In this document: positions 17,273-25,503 of the stretch, one piece after another
Layout: each line of letters opens with the position of its first letter
Numbering within the stretch: position 1 is the stretch's first letter
Assembly (NCBI GenBank): GCA_963925545.1
Contig: CAWUSA010000012.1
Location: forward strand, 62,001 to 126,000
Length of the DNA: 64,000 nucleotides
Source of the DNA: TMED14 sp963925545
GTDB lineage: Bacteria > Bacteroidota > Bacteroidia > Flavobacteriales > Schleiferiaceae
Direction of reading: 5' to 3'
The notes under the pieces: generated by a model
The model's input: only the letters and a program-made list of their open reading frames with translations
Database searches by the model: none
What the model was told of the DNA's origin: nothing
Position numbers and translations under genes: made by a program

Positions 17273-18364
17273 ATGAGAGAAATTATATCTATAGCCCCTG
17301 GTCGGTCTTGCCTCTTTGGAGATCACCAAGATTATTTAGGGTTGCCAATAATAGCCTGTGCGATTTCTCGGCATATAACACTGCATGCCACGGAGAATAA
17401 TGAAAGGTGCTTTCATGTTTCAAAACCAGACATCAATAAAACCAGAAAAATTGAGTTTGACGCTATAACTAGTGACATGAATGTCATTGGCGATCATTTA
17501 ATGTCAGTTTTAAAAGTTGTTAGAAAGCATGATTGCATTCCAGATAGAGGGTACGATGTTAAAGTGACAGGCAATATCCCAATCAATGCAGGAACTTCTA
17601 GCTCCTCTGCTGTGGTAATTGCTTGGACGAAATTTTTGCTAGAAGCTTTTGGCTGCAACAAGGAAGTTACGCCAGAGCTTGTTTCAAATATTGGCTATGA
17701 AGCAGAAGTTGTTGAGCAAAATGCTTCAGGAGGGAAAATGGATCAATACAGTATTGGCTTAGGTAATATCATTTACCTGGAAACAGGTGATGACTTTTCG
17801 TACGAAAGAATGAAAGTTCATTTGCCAGGATTGATCATTGGAGAATCAGGTATTCCCAAAGACACAGAGGGACTTTTAAAAGAACTGAAAGAAAATTCTT
17901 GGCTATCTATCCTTAAGATAAAAGAATCTGATTCAAATTTCGATTTGAAAAGGGCAGTAAAAAGTGATTATGATAAATACAAGACTGTTTTACCTGATTA
18001 TCTGCGCCCCTATTTTTATGCGGCAATTTCAAATCATGATATAACGAGAAAAGCGCACACGGAGTTTAAAAAAGATGAAGTTGATTACCGAAAAATTGGT
18101 AGTCTAATGAATGAACATCATAAAATCCTAAAAGATTCTTTGAAAATTACTGTTCCAAAAATTGACGCAATGATTGATGGAGCGCTAGATGCGGGGGCCT
18201 ATGGTGCTAAAATAGTTGGTTCTGGCAGAGGGGGGAGCATTGCCGTTCTAGCTCCTGAGGGAAAAGAAAAGGAAGTTGTTGAAGGAATCATGAAAGCTGG
18301 AGCTAAAGATGCTTACCAAGTGAATGTTGATCCCGGAGCTAGAATTTTAAATAGAAAAAACTAA
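17273..18364 (+). CDS. GHMP-family sugar kinase, probable galactokinase
   Basis: A 363-residue GHMP kinase. The N-terminal sugar-binding motif is APGRSCLFGDHQDYLG (8-23), a variant of the galactokinase PGRxNLIGEHxDY; the ATP loop is PINAGTSSSSA (103-113); and a C-terminal GSGRGGSIAVLAP is present. Context (beta-galactosidase, mutarotase) favours galactose, but FGDHQDYLG-type kinases may use other sugars. No galT or galE lies beside it. AT-rich. The stop shares bases with the stop of the convergent HTH gene (18361-18364). Confidence 0.82.
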   Translation: MREIISIAPGRSCLFGDHQDYLGLPIIACAISRHITLHATENNERCFHVSKPDINKTRKIEFDAITSDMNVIGDHLMSVLKVVRKHDCIPDRGYDVKVTGNIPINAGTSSSSAVVIAWTKFLLEAFGCNKEVTPELVSNIGYEAEVVEQNASGGKMDQYSIGLGNIIYLETGDDFSYERMKVHLPGLIIGESGIPKDTEGLLKELKENSWLSILKIKESDSNFDLKRAVKSDYDKYKTVLPDYLRPYFYAAISNHDITRKAHTEFKKDEVDYRKIGSLMNEHHKILKDSLKITVPKIDAMIDGALDAGAYGAKIVGSGRGGSIAVLAPEGKEKEVVEGIMKAGAKDAYQVNVDPGARILNRKN

Positions 18365-19380
18365 AGCAATTTGCTGCCATGAAGTATGGCCTGCCTGGTG
18401 CTGTCAACTTGCTTGTGAAGCAGGCGTTGGTAGGCATCAATCTTGTCTGAATTGCCCTCGTTTGCATGCACGGCAATGTGCTTGAGGCTTTCAACCCACT
18501 GAGCGCTCTGGCCATAAAAGGATTTGCTGGATGTCTCCATGAAATTGAAAGTATTGAAGCTTAAAAAGCAGGCAGTGCTGTTGCTCTGCTCCACAAGCAC
18601 CACGTTGTTACCAACAGCAATGTCGACAATGTGCAGATTAAAACGTGCAGCAAGATCGATGCCCGAGGCTAGTGTTTTTCTGCCTGTTGTTGCTTGTTGA
18701 ACCACGCAATCAATCAAGTCATCCAAGTCAGTTAAGATGGCCTCAACATCATCCAAGTTTTTCAAAAGCTTGCTCTCCCACATGTGATAAATCTGCTTGA
18801 GAGTTCCCAAGTAGCAGGTTGGAGACCAAATCTCGACTGAAGGAATGCTGGCATAGGCATTCCAGACCTGTCGGTTCATGGCCTCCTTGTCTGGATCTAT
18901 TCGGTAATCGATGTAGTCCAAATCCTTGAATGCCTCTAGATTGAGTATAGCCTTGGCCCAATAAAAGGCCTTCATGCGTCCCAAATTTTGGTACTTGAAT
19001 GCGTAGAAAATTGGCGCATCGTTGCAGACATAGGTCATGTTTGCTTCCAAGTCGGATTGACTGAAACTCACCATGCGCTCAATAATGCGCTTGTTATAAG
19101 CCTTGTAGTCTGCCAAGGTTTTGATTGCCTTGCCGGCATCAAAGTCCACGCGTTGCTCATCGGCCACATCCCTTGAGTCCATGCTGACGCCAAGCTGAAT
19201 AGCCAGCTGATTGGCTTCTTCAAAGGTGAGGGTTGACTGCCCTCGCAACCGCCGGTAGGCTGCATCCATGCTGATTTTGAGCGTTTCCTGCATCAAGGTC
19301 ACGATGGACTGGCTGTTAGGCAATCGATCCTTGGCTTTGTTGAGAAAGCTAATTTGTGAGTCTTTGGTGTTTGGAGTCAT
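18361..19380 (-). CDS. HTH-like N-terminal protein of unknown function
   Basis: A 339-residue soluble protein. Residues about 25-67 look like a Cro/C1-type helix-turn-helix (IVTLMQETLKISMDAAYRRL, then FEEANQLAIQLGVSMD). The remaining ~270 residues are helical without a recognised domain and carry no signal peptide. Proteins with this layout are common in Bacteroidota and annotated as putative regulators. Composition matches the core genome, unlike the kinase it meets head-on. It lies 50 nt downstream of cysN on the same strand side, so co-transcription is possible but unproven. Confidence 0.65.
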   Translation of the reverse strand: MTPNTKDSQISFLNKAKDRLPNSQSIVTLMQETLKISMDAAYRRLRGQSTLTFEEANQLAIQLGVSMDSRDVADEQRVDFDAGKAIKTLADYKAYNKRIIERMVSFSQSDLEANMTYVCNDAPIFYAFKYQNLGRMKAFYWAKAILNLEAFKDLDYIDYRIDPDKEAMNRQVWNAYASIPSVEIWSPTCYLGTLKQIYHMWESKLLKNLDDVEAILTDLDDLIDCVVQQATTGRKTLASGIDLAARFNLHIVDIAVGNNVVLVEQSNSTACFLSFNTFNFMETSSKSFYGQSAQWVESLKHIAVHANEGNSDKIDAYQRLLHKQVDSTRQAILHGSKLL

Positions 19381-19430
19381 GAATGGATGCTTGGTTTTTT
19401 TTGGTTTTATTCTCTGTCACAGAGCCTGAT

Positions 19431-20660
19431 TCAATCCATCATGCCTGCAGCAACGGTATTGCCACTATTGATGTCAACCAAGATAAAACTTCCTGTGACA
19501 TGATTGCTGAGGTAGCTGTCGCAGGCGATTGGCTTACTTGCCATCCATTGAATGCGTGCAATCTGATTTGTCTCAAGGGGCCCCTCAGGACTTTCAAAAG
19601 CCAAATGCTCAACGTCAAGCAAGGCGTCCACGGTAATCATGGCCTGGCCTTCAGTACTCCCCTGTCGAATAGCATATTTGTTGCCAGGCCGTTGAGCTTG
19701 GTTGTCCAACCAGCAGATGGTGGCCTGCCCTCGCTTGCGTGCATCTGGGGTTTGCCCACTGGCGATGACATCACCGCGGCTGACATCGATGTCGCGATCC
19801 AAATTGATGCAGATGGATTGGCCCATGGAGGCCGACTCAAGGGATGTGTCGCCAATCTGGATACCTGTAACGATGGCTGGGTTGTCATGGGGGGCCACGA
19901 TAATCTGATCTCCCACCGTGATGGTGCCGCTGGCAACCCGGCCGGCATAACCGCGGAAGTCGTGGTGCGCATCGGATTGGGGGCGGATAACTGTTTGCAC
20001 AGGCATGCGGAAGTCACCGTCAGTAAGTGTTACTTGAATCTGCTCAAGGTGAGCCAGCAAAGGGTTGCCTTGGTACCAAGGCATGTTGTTACCGGCATCC
20101 ACCACATTGTCGCCCATCAAGGCAGAAAGGGGGATGAATTCAACTTGTTGAAGCTTGCACGCCTTGGTGACAGCGTCAAAGTCCCTGACAATGGCCTGGA
20201 AAATGCTTTCATCGTAGTTAACCAAATCCATTTTATTGACGCAAACGGTTACGGACTCAATGCCTAAGAGCCCGGCAATGAAACTGTGGCGACGGGTTTG
20301 CTCCACCACGCCATGGCGGGCATCAATCAGGATCAATGCGGCGTTGGCCGTGGAGGCACCGGTGACCATGTTTCGCGTGTACTGCACATGGCCAGGTGTG
20401 TCAGCTATGATGAATTTCCTTATGGGTGTGGCAAAGTACCGGTAGGCCACATCAATGGTGATGCCTTGCTCGCGTTCGTCCTTGAGCCCGTCAGTGAGCA
20501 AGCTGAAGTCAATGCGTTCCAAGCCTTTTCGCTTGGAGGTTTTCTCGATAGATTCCATTTGATCGATGTAAACGCTTTTGCTGTCGTAGAGCAAACGCCC
20601 AATCAAGGTTGACTTGCCGTCATCAACGGAACCGGCTGTGGTGAATCGTAAAATATTCAT
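19431..20660 (-). CDS. cysN: Sulfate adenylyltransferase subunit 1 (GTPase)
   Basis: A 409-residue EF-Tu-like GTPase subunit of ATP sulfurylase, which couples GTP hydrolysis to APS formation. G-motifs: AGSVDDGKST (P-loop), DTPGH and NKMDLV. I chose ATG 20660, where the MNILRFTTAGSVDDGKSTL start matches the family; the longer frame would overlap cysD. No APS kinase domain is fused, consistent with a separate cysC. Last gene of the permease-cysC-cysD-cysN operon. Confidence 0.95.
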   Translation of the reverse strand: MNILRFTTAGSVDDGKSTLIGRLLYDSKSVYIDQMESIEKTSKRKGLERIDFSLLTDGLKDEREQGITIDVAYRYFATPIRKFIIADTPGHVQYTRNMVTGASTANAALILIDARHGVVEQTRRHSFIAGLLGIESVTVCVNKMDLVNYDESIFQAIVRDFDAVTKACKLQQVEFIPLSALMGDNVVDAGNNMPWYQGNPLLAHLEQIQVTLTDGDFRMPVQTVIRPQSDAHHDFRGYAGRVASGTITVGDQIIVAPHDNPAIVTGIQIGDTSLESASMGQSICINLDRDIDVSRGDVIASGQTPDARKRGQATICWLDNQAQRPGNKYAIRQGSTEGQAMITVDALLDVEHLAFESPEGPLETNQIARIQWMASKPIACDSYLSNHVTGSFILVDINSGNTVAAGMMD

Positions 20661-20688
20661 GGTGTTGTTCAATGGTGTTGTTGGCTGA

Positions 20689-21582
20689 TCAGAAGTAACC
20701 TTCCTTTTTGCGTTCCTCCATGGAGTTTTCGCTGCGCTTGTCATCTTCTCGGTTGCCGCGTTCAGTTTGTCTTGAGGTCTCAATCTCTCGAATCACATCG
20801 TCCAGTTCAACGGCTTCTGATGCCTGACCGCCCGTGATGGTGATGTCGCCCAAGGTGCGGAATCGGACTGACTTCATGACAGGGGTCTCGCTGTCTTTGA
20901 TGGTGATGAAATCGGACACAGGCAGCCAGCTGCCACTGCGCCATATCACCTGGCGTTCACGAGCAAAATAGAGTTCAGGCAAGGCGATGCCTTCACGGCG
21001 GATGTAATGCCATACGTCCATCTCTGTCCAATTGGAAATTGGAAATACCCGGAAATGCTCACCGTGACGTTTGCGACCATTGAAGAGGTTCCAGAGCTCA
21101 GGCCGTTGGTTTTTTGGATCCCATTGACCAAAGTCATCCCGATGGGAGAAGAAGCGTTCTTTGGCGCGGGCCTTTTCCTCATCGCGTCTAGCTCCACCCA
21201 TCAGGCAGTCAAAGCCATGAGCCTCAATGGTATTAAGCAGGGTGGTGGTCTGCAAGCGGTTCCTGTTGGCATTGATGCCTGTTTCTTCCGCCACCGAACC
21301 GTCGTTGATGGAGTCTTGCACCAATCCAACAATCAGCTGAGCATGCATGGTTTTCACAAAGGCATCGCGAAAGGCCATGGCTTCAGGAAAGTTGTGCCCG
21401 GTGTCAATGTGCACCAATGGAAAGGGAAGGCTAGCAGGGGCAAAGGCTTTCTTCGCAAGGTGGCTGAGCACGATGGAATCTTTGCCGCCAGAGAATAGAA
21501 TGCAGGGGTTGTCAAACTGAGCAAATACTTCTCGGATGACATACATGGCTTCTGCCTCGAGTTCGTCGAGATGGTCAAGCAT
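20689..21582 (-). CDS. cysD: Sulfate adenylyltransferase subunit 2
   Basis: A 297-residue PP-loop ATP pyrophosphatase that forms APS from sulfate and ATP together with CysN. The PP-loop is FSGGKDSIVLSHL near residue 30, and CysD signatures include LVHIDTGHNFPEA and FPISNWTEMDVW. It begins within the end of cysC (8-nt overlap) and is followed by cysN after 28 nt. The C-terminal SMEERKKEGYF tail is typical. Confidence 0.96.
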   Translation of the reverse strand: MLDHLDELEAEAMYVIREVFAQFDNPCILFSGGKDSIVLSHLAKKAFAPASLPFPLVHIDTGHNFPEAMAFRDAFVKTMHAQLIVGLVQDSINDGSVAEETGINANRNRLQTTTLLNTIEAHGFDCLMGGARRDEEKARAKERFFSHRDDFGQWDPKNQRPELWNLFNGRKRHGEHFRVFPISNWTEMDVWHYIRREGIALPELYFARERQVIWRSGSWLPVSDFITIKDSETPVMKSVRFRTLGDITITGGQASEAVELDDVIREIETSRQTERGNREDDKRSENSMEERKKEGYF

Positions 21583-22171
21583 GGTTGAATGGAATATGGG
21601 TGAGAATTTGTTGGGTGCACGTCGCTAGATCTTGCAAGTCGGTGTGCACATGGATGGCTGGCTGTTTGGGGGCTTCAAAGGGAGAAGAAATGCCTGTGAA
21701 GTCAGGTATTTCACCCGAGCGAGCCTTGGCATAAAGGCCTTTCACATCACGGGACTCACAGATGTCAAGGGGACAGTCCACAAAGATTTCCGTGAAGCGC
21801 TCATTGCCAATGATATTAGCGGCAGCTTGGCGATCAGCCTCAAATGGGCTTACAAAGGCGGTGAGGACAATGAGTCCTGCATCTGCCATCAAGTTGGCCA
21901 CTTCTGCCACGCGGCGGATGTTTTCTGTGCGGTCTTTGTTGGAAAACCCTAAATCGCCATTGAGGCCATGTCGGAGGTTGTCCCCATCAAGCAAGAAAGT
22001 GCGCTTGCCCAATTGGTGCAAGGCTACTTCTACGGCGTTCGCAAGGCTGCTTTTGCCACTACCGCTTAGCCCCGTGAACCACAGCACTTGGCCATGCTGA
22101 TTCATGGCTTGTTCGCGATCAGCAACACCGATCTGGTAGGCCTGTTTGACCACATGGTTTGAATGGCTCAT
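21575..22171 (-). CDS. cysC: Adenylylsulfate kinase
   Basis: A 198-residue APS kinase that phosphorylates APS to PAPS. The P-loop is GLSGSGKSS near residue 35; LLDGDNLRHGLNGDLGFSN and the FVDCPLDICESRDVKGLY segment are family hallmarks. It overlaps the upstream permease gene by ATGA and the downstream cysD. No cysH or sulfite reductase gene is near, so PAPS may serve sulfation rather than, or as well as, assimilation. Confidence 0.95.
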   Translation of the reverse strand: MSHSNHVVKQAYQIGVADREQAMNQHGQVLWFTGLSGSGKSSLANAVEVALHQLGKRTFLLDGDNLRHGLNGDLGFSNKDRTENIRRVAEVANLMADAGLIVLTAFVSPFEADRQAAANIIGNERFTEIFVDCPLDICESRDVKGLYAKARSGEIPDFTGISSPFEAPKQPAIHVHTDLQDLATCTQQILTHIPFNHA

Positions 22172-23901
22172 GGAAGTAGGAATTGGAGGTAAATCAAGAC
22201 AATGGCACCGTACAAAAAGGTCAGTCCAATGCCCATTCGAAGGTAGTCAAGGCTCTTGTATCCCCCGGGGCCATAAACCAGCAAATTGGTTTGGTAGCCA
22301 AAGGGAGTAAGGAAGGCATTGGACGCACCAAAAGCCAACCCAAGGAAGGCCACTTGCGCAGGCAAAACCCCGCCATTGACCATGGCTGCTACCATGGGGA
22401 AAAGGATAGCGAGGGCTGCAATGTTAGATAGGGCATTGGTTGCAATGGTGGTAGCTACAAAGAGCATCACAAGCCAAGTGATAGCGCTGAGGTCACCGGT
22501 GCTTGCCTGCAGCCACGTCAAGGCTTGATCCGGTGCGCCAGATCGCATCAATGCGAGGCTGAATCCCAGGGCGCTGACTAGGACAGTCATGAGTTCCCAG
22601 TCTACGTGTTTTTTTACATCACCCCAACGAATCAGTCCTAGCGCGCCACCGGCAGCGCCTGCAGTGACCAAGGCCGTCAAGAAGTCTACCTGGCCTGTCA
22701 GCCAACCCGCAAGGATGAGTGCTGCGGCGAGCAAGCTCATGCCTTTGGATGTTTTGGAAAGCACGGGCAAAGGCGGTCGGGCATCGAGGGAGTACAAATG
22801 CTTGTTGCCAGCACTTAAGCTGTCAAAGCGTGATCCGCCAACCAATAACAAGAGGTCACCGGCCTGCAAGATCAAGTCGCCAATCTTGCCTTCCATGCGT
22901 TGCCCTTGTCGATGGACAGCTACAATGGCAGCGTCAAATCGCTGACGGAACTGGCTGTCGCGCACCTTGCTGCCTGCCAGGTTGCTGCCTGGCGGGATCA
23001 TGGCCTCAATGATGGCGGACTGATCAGCAAAGTCTGTGAGTTCATTTTGCGGCAAGGCCAATCCACTGTGGGACTGGGTCAAGGCGCGTACCTGGTCTAA
23101 GTCGCCGGCAAAGAACAAGCGATCATCGGCCTCCAGAATTTGGCTTGGAGCCACCGGAGAAATGCAGTGCCCCTGTCGGAAAATCTCAACCAAGTACAGC
23201 CCGTGCAGCTGCCTGAGACCCGCTGTCTCCACGCTGAGGTTGGCATAGCCTCCGCCCGCCACAACCCGTGTCTCGACGGTGTATTCCCTTCGAAGCTCAA
23301 CCTTAGGCGCCCCTCGGTCAGGCAAAATACGAAAGGCGAACAGCGACAAAAAACCAATACCACCCACCGTGACCAGTATGCCAATGGGGAGGTAATCGAT
23401 GCTGTGAAGGATAGGGAAGCCATTGTCTTCCAATAGGCCATTGAGCACCAAATTGGTGCTGGTGCCAATCACGGTAATCACGCCACCCAAGGTTGCTGCA
23501 AAGGCCAGGGGCATCAAAAAGGGCGCTGCAGAACGGCCCTTGCTCAGGGCCCAAGTCCGAACCGGCGCCATGAGCATGGCAACCACTGCGGTGTTATTCA
23601 TCACCGATGAAGCTGCCGCGGTCAAGGTCATCAGTTTCAGCAAAAACCGCCGAGGGCTAGCTTGGCTGCGGACCATCCACTGAGCCAGCGGCAGGTAGGC
23701 TTGTGCAGCACCAGCTAAAACCATCAATGTGATCAAAATCAACAAGGATGGCGTGGTCAATGCGCCCATCCACTCAGCCACCGATAAATGACCGCTGAGC
23801 ACCAGAAGCAAAGCACCCAATCCAAATGCCATGGCAGGCTTGACCTTTGGAAGGAATAGGGCAATTATCACCAGTGCGTAGGTTATCAGAATCGTTGTCA
23901 T
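22168..23901 (-). CDS. SLC13-type permease with TrkA-C domains, probable sulfate transporter
   Basis: A 577-residue polytopic protein. Two transmembrane halves of the divalent-anion/Na+ symporter fold flank a central soluble region (about 205-370) containing two RCK C-terminal (TrkA-C) domains. Signatures include VMNNTAVVAMLMAP and GTSTNLVLNGLL. This layout is found in sulfate permeases of sulfate-activation operons. It is first in the operon, overlaps cysC by ATGA, and has a promoter at 23920-23927. Sulfate is inferred from context. Confidence 0.88.
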   Translation of the reverse strand: MTTILITYALVIIALFLPKVKPAMAFGLGALLLVLSGHLSVAEWMGALTTPSLLILITLMVLAGAAQAYLPLAQWMVRSQASPRRFLLKLMTLTAAASSVMNNTAVVAMLMAPVRTWALSKGRSAAPFLMPLAFAATLGGVITVIGTSTNLVLNGLLEDNGFPILHSIDYLPIGILVTVGGIGFLSLFAFRILPDRGAPKVELRREYTVETRVVAGGGYANLSVETAGLRQLHGLYLVEIFRQGHCISPVAPSQILEADDRLFFAGDLDQVRALTQSHSGLALPQNELTDFADQSAIIEAMIPPGSNLAGSKVRDSQFRQRFDAAIVAVHRQGQRMEGKIGDLILQAGDLLLLVGGSRFDSLSAGNKHLYSLDARPPLPVLSKTSKGMSLLAAALILAGWLTGQVDFLTALVTAGAAGGALGLIRWGDVKKHVDWELMTVLVSALGFSLALMRSGAPDQALTWLQASTGDLSAITWLVMLFVATTIATNALSNIAALAILFPMVAAMVNGGVLPAQVAFLGLAFGASNAFLTPFGYQTNLLVYGPGGYKSLDYLRMGIGLTFLYGAIVLIYLQFLLP

Positions 23902-23919
23902 TGTCAGTCAATCAGTCGC

Positions 23920-23927
23920 CAAAGGTA
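23920..23927 (-). promoter_or_regulatory. -7 promoter element of the sulfate operon
   Basis: On the minus strand TACCTTTG (23927 to 23920) ends 18 nt before the permease ATG at 23901. A matching -33 was not found. Confidence 0.6.
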
Positions 23928-23978
23928 ACTATATCCTACTAAATTGGTAGGAGTTTATTTTTCTGCCAGTCTTTACCC

Positions 23979-23986
23979 TACTTTCA
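23979..23986 (+). promoter_or_regulatory. -7-like element of the glycosyltransferase gene, 4 nt from its ATG
   Basis: TACTTTCA, a two-base variant of TAnnTTTG, then TGCC and ATG 23991. Confidence 0.45.
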
Positions 23987-23990
23987 TGCC

Positions 23991-25490
23991 ATGAAACGCT
24001 TCCTCACCAAGGCCAATGGTCTGTTCCTTTCAGCCATAGCTATTGTCCTGTACCTTGTCTTTGATGCAAGCATCGATTTAGGCGGTGACAATGCGGGTTA
24101 TTACATCCTAGGTAAGGCCTTGCATGAAGGCCTTGGCTACACCAACATCCACTTGCCGGGCATGCCGCCAGCGCAGCATTTCCCGCCGGGATACCCATTG
24201 ATTTTGAGCTTGTTGATGACCGTTTCCATGAAGCTGACCTGGCTGAAGGTTGCCAATGGGCTGATGTTTGCCGCCGCCTTGTTCTTGATGCGACCCCTGT
24301 TCCAACGCATGACAGGATCAGCCGCCATGGCATGGGTTGCCGTTGGCTTGACCTTGCTCAACAGCCATTTGCTGACCTCATCAACCATTTTAATGAGTGA
24401 GATACCCTTTTTGCTCATATCAGTGTTAGCGCTCACTTTTTTAACCCGTTTCACAACGGGTAAACAAGCACCCTGGCAGTCACCAGCATTCTGGTTGGTT
24501 GTGGTGCTTTCCGTGGCGGCCTTTCATGTACGGACCGCAGGGATTGCATTGGTAGCAGGCATTGGCTGGTACCTTCTCTTGGAAAAACGATGGATGGCAA
24601 CCGGGCTTTATGCGCTGTCATTTGTTGGCTTGTCCCTGCCTTGGTTCCTTCGCGGACAGTCCTTAGGAGGCAACAGTTATTTGCAGCAATTGGTGCGGGT
24701 TAATCCCTACCGGCCGGATGAGGGCTTGTTGGACATGGGCGGATGGCTAACCCGGGTGACGGACAATGCCTGGCGATACCTTCACCAAGAGATTCCCAAC
24801 GGGCTCTTCCCGCAACTGGAAGTGGCCTACACCACAGAGCCGCCGGAAGGGCACGTTTTGATTGGCGTCCTGTTGCTGGCTTTGATCATTTGGGGGGTGG
24901 TGAAAATGCCCCAATGGCGCAGCCTACTTATAGGCTACCTGGGCGCCTCCTTTGCCATCTTTTTGCTCTGGCCCGATGTCTGGTTTGGGGTGCGATTCAT
25001 GCAGCCCTTGATTCCCTTCATTGGCCTGGTTGCCCTTGTGGGATTGTGGGATGTGGTTGGCCGCCTCAAGTTAAAAATATCCCCGTGGTGGTTAGCTGTG
25101 GTCTTGCTGCTTCAAATGCCCAATGTCAAAGACCTTCAGGAAGCTTCTGATACGCGGCTATCCCCTGCATTCAGCAACTACTTTGCCTTAGCTAAACACG
25201 CAGGGGAGTCCCTTCCTGCTGATGCCATTGTGTTGACAAGCAAGCCAGGCCTGTTCTACATCCATGGCATGCGAAGCTGCCTGCGCATCCCTTCCAAGTC
25301 AGACCCCGAGGCTTTTTTGCAGAAAATTGATGAGATGGGCATCACCCACATCTTGGTGGACCAGATGGGCTATTCCTCAGTGAGTCGTTATTTGGTGCCA
25401 GCTATCCAGCAATACCCCAATCGCTTCAAAGTGCTCATTCAGTTGCCAAACCCAGAAACCTATTTGATCGAATACCTGCCAGCAGAGTAG
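23991..25490 (+). CDS. GT-C fold membrane glycosyltransferase (GT39/ArnT-like)
   Basis: A 499-residue protein with about ten hydrophobic helices. After the first helix it carries DASIDLGGDNAGYYILGKAL, placed like the first-loop acidic motif of ArnT/PMT-type enzymes that use polyprenyl-phosphate sugars, and HFPPGYPLILSLL follows as in this group. A soluble C-terminal part (about 390-499) lies beyond the last helix. Donor and acceptor are unknown; envelope glycan or glycoprotein modification is likely. It stands alone, between divergent and convergent genes. Confidence 0.75.
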   Translation: MKRFLTKANGLFLSAIAIVLYLVFDASIDLGGDNAGYYILGKALHEGLGYTNIHLPGMPPAQHFPPGYPLILSLLMTVSMKLTWLKVANGLMFAAALFLMRPLFQRMTGSAAMAWVAVGLTLLNSHLLTSSTILMSEIPFLLISVLALTFLTRFTTGKQAPWQSPAFWLVVVLSVAAFHVRTAGIALVAGIGWYLLLEKRWMATGLYALSFVGLSLPWFLRGQSLGGNSYLQQLVRVNPYRPDEGLLDMGGWLTRVTDNAWRYLHQEIPNGLFPQLEVAYTTEPPEGHVLIGVLLLALIIWGVVKMPQWRSLLIGYLGASFAIFLLWPDVWFGVRFMQPLIPFIGLVALVGLWDVVGRLKLKISPWWLAVVLLLQMPNVKDLQEASDTRLSPAFSNYFALAKHAGESLPADAIVLTSKPGLFYIHGMRSCLRIPSKSDPEAFLQKIDEMGITHILVDQMGYSSVSRYLVPAIQQYPNRFKVLIQLPNPETYLIEYLPAE

Positions 25491-25503
25491 GTCATTGGTC
25501 AGT

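Noticed and set aside
17080..17400. A 106-codon plus-strand frame before and into the kinase gene
   Set aside because: It overlaps the conserved start of the GHMP kinase in another frame and its translation has no recognisable features.
19383..20267. A 294-codon plus-strand open frame opposite cysN
   Set aside because: It lies fully antisense to an unambiguous cysN and its translation shows no domain or start signal; it is a by-product of cysN codon use.
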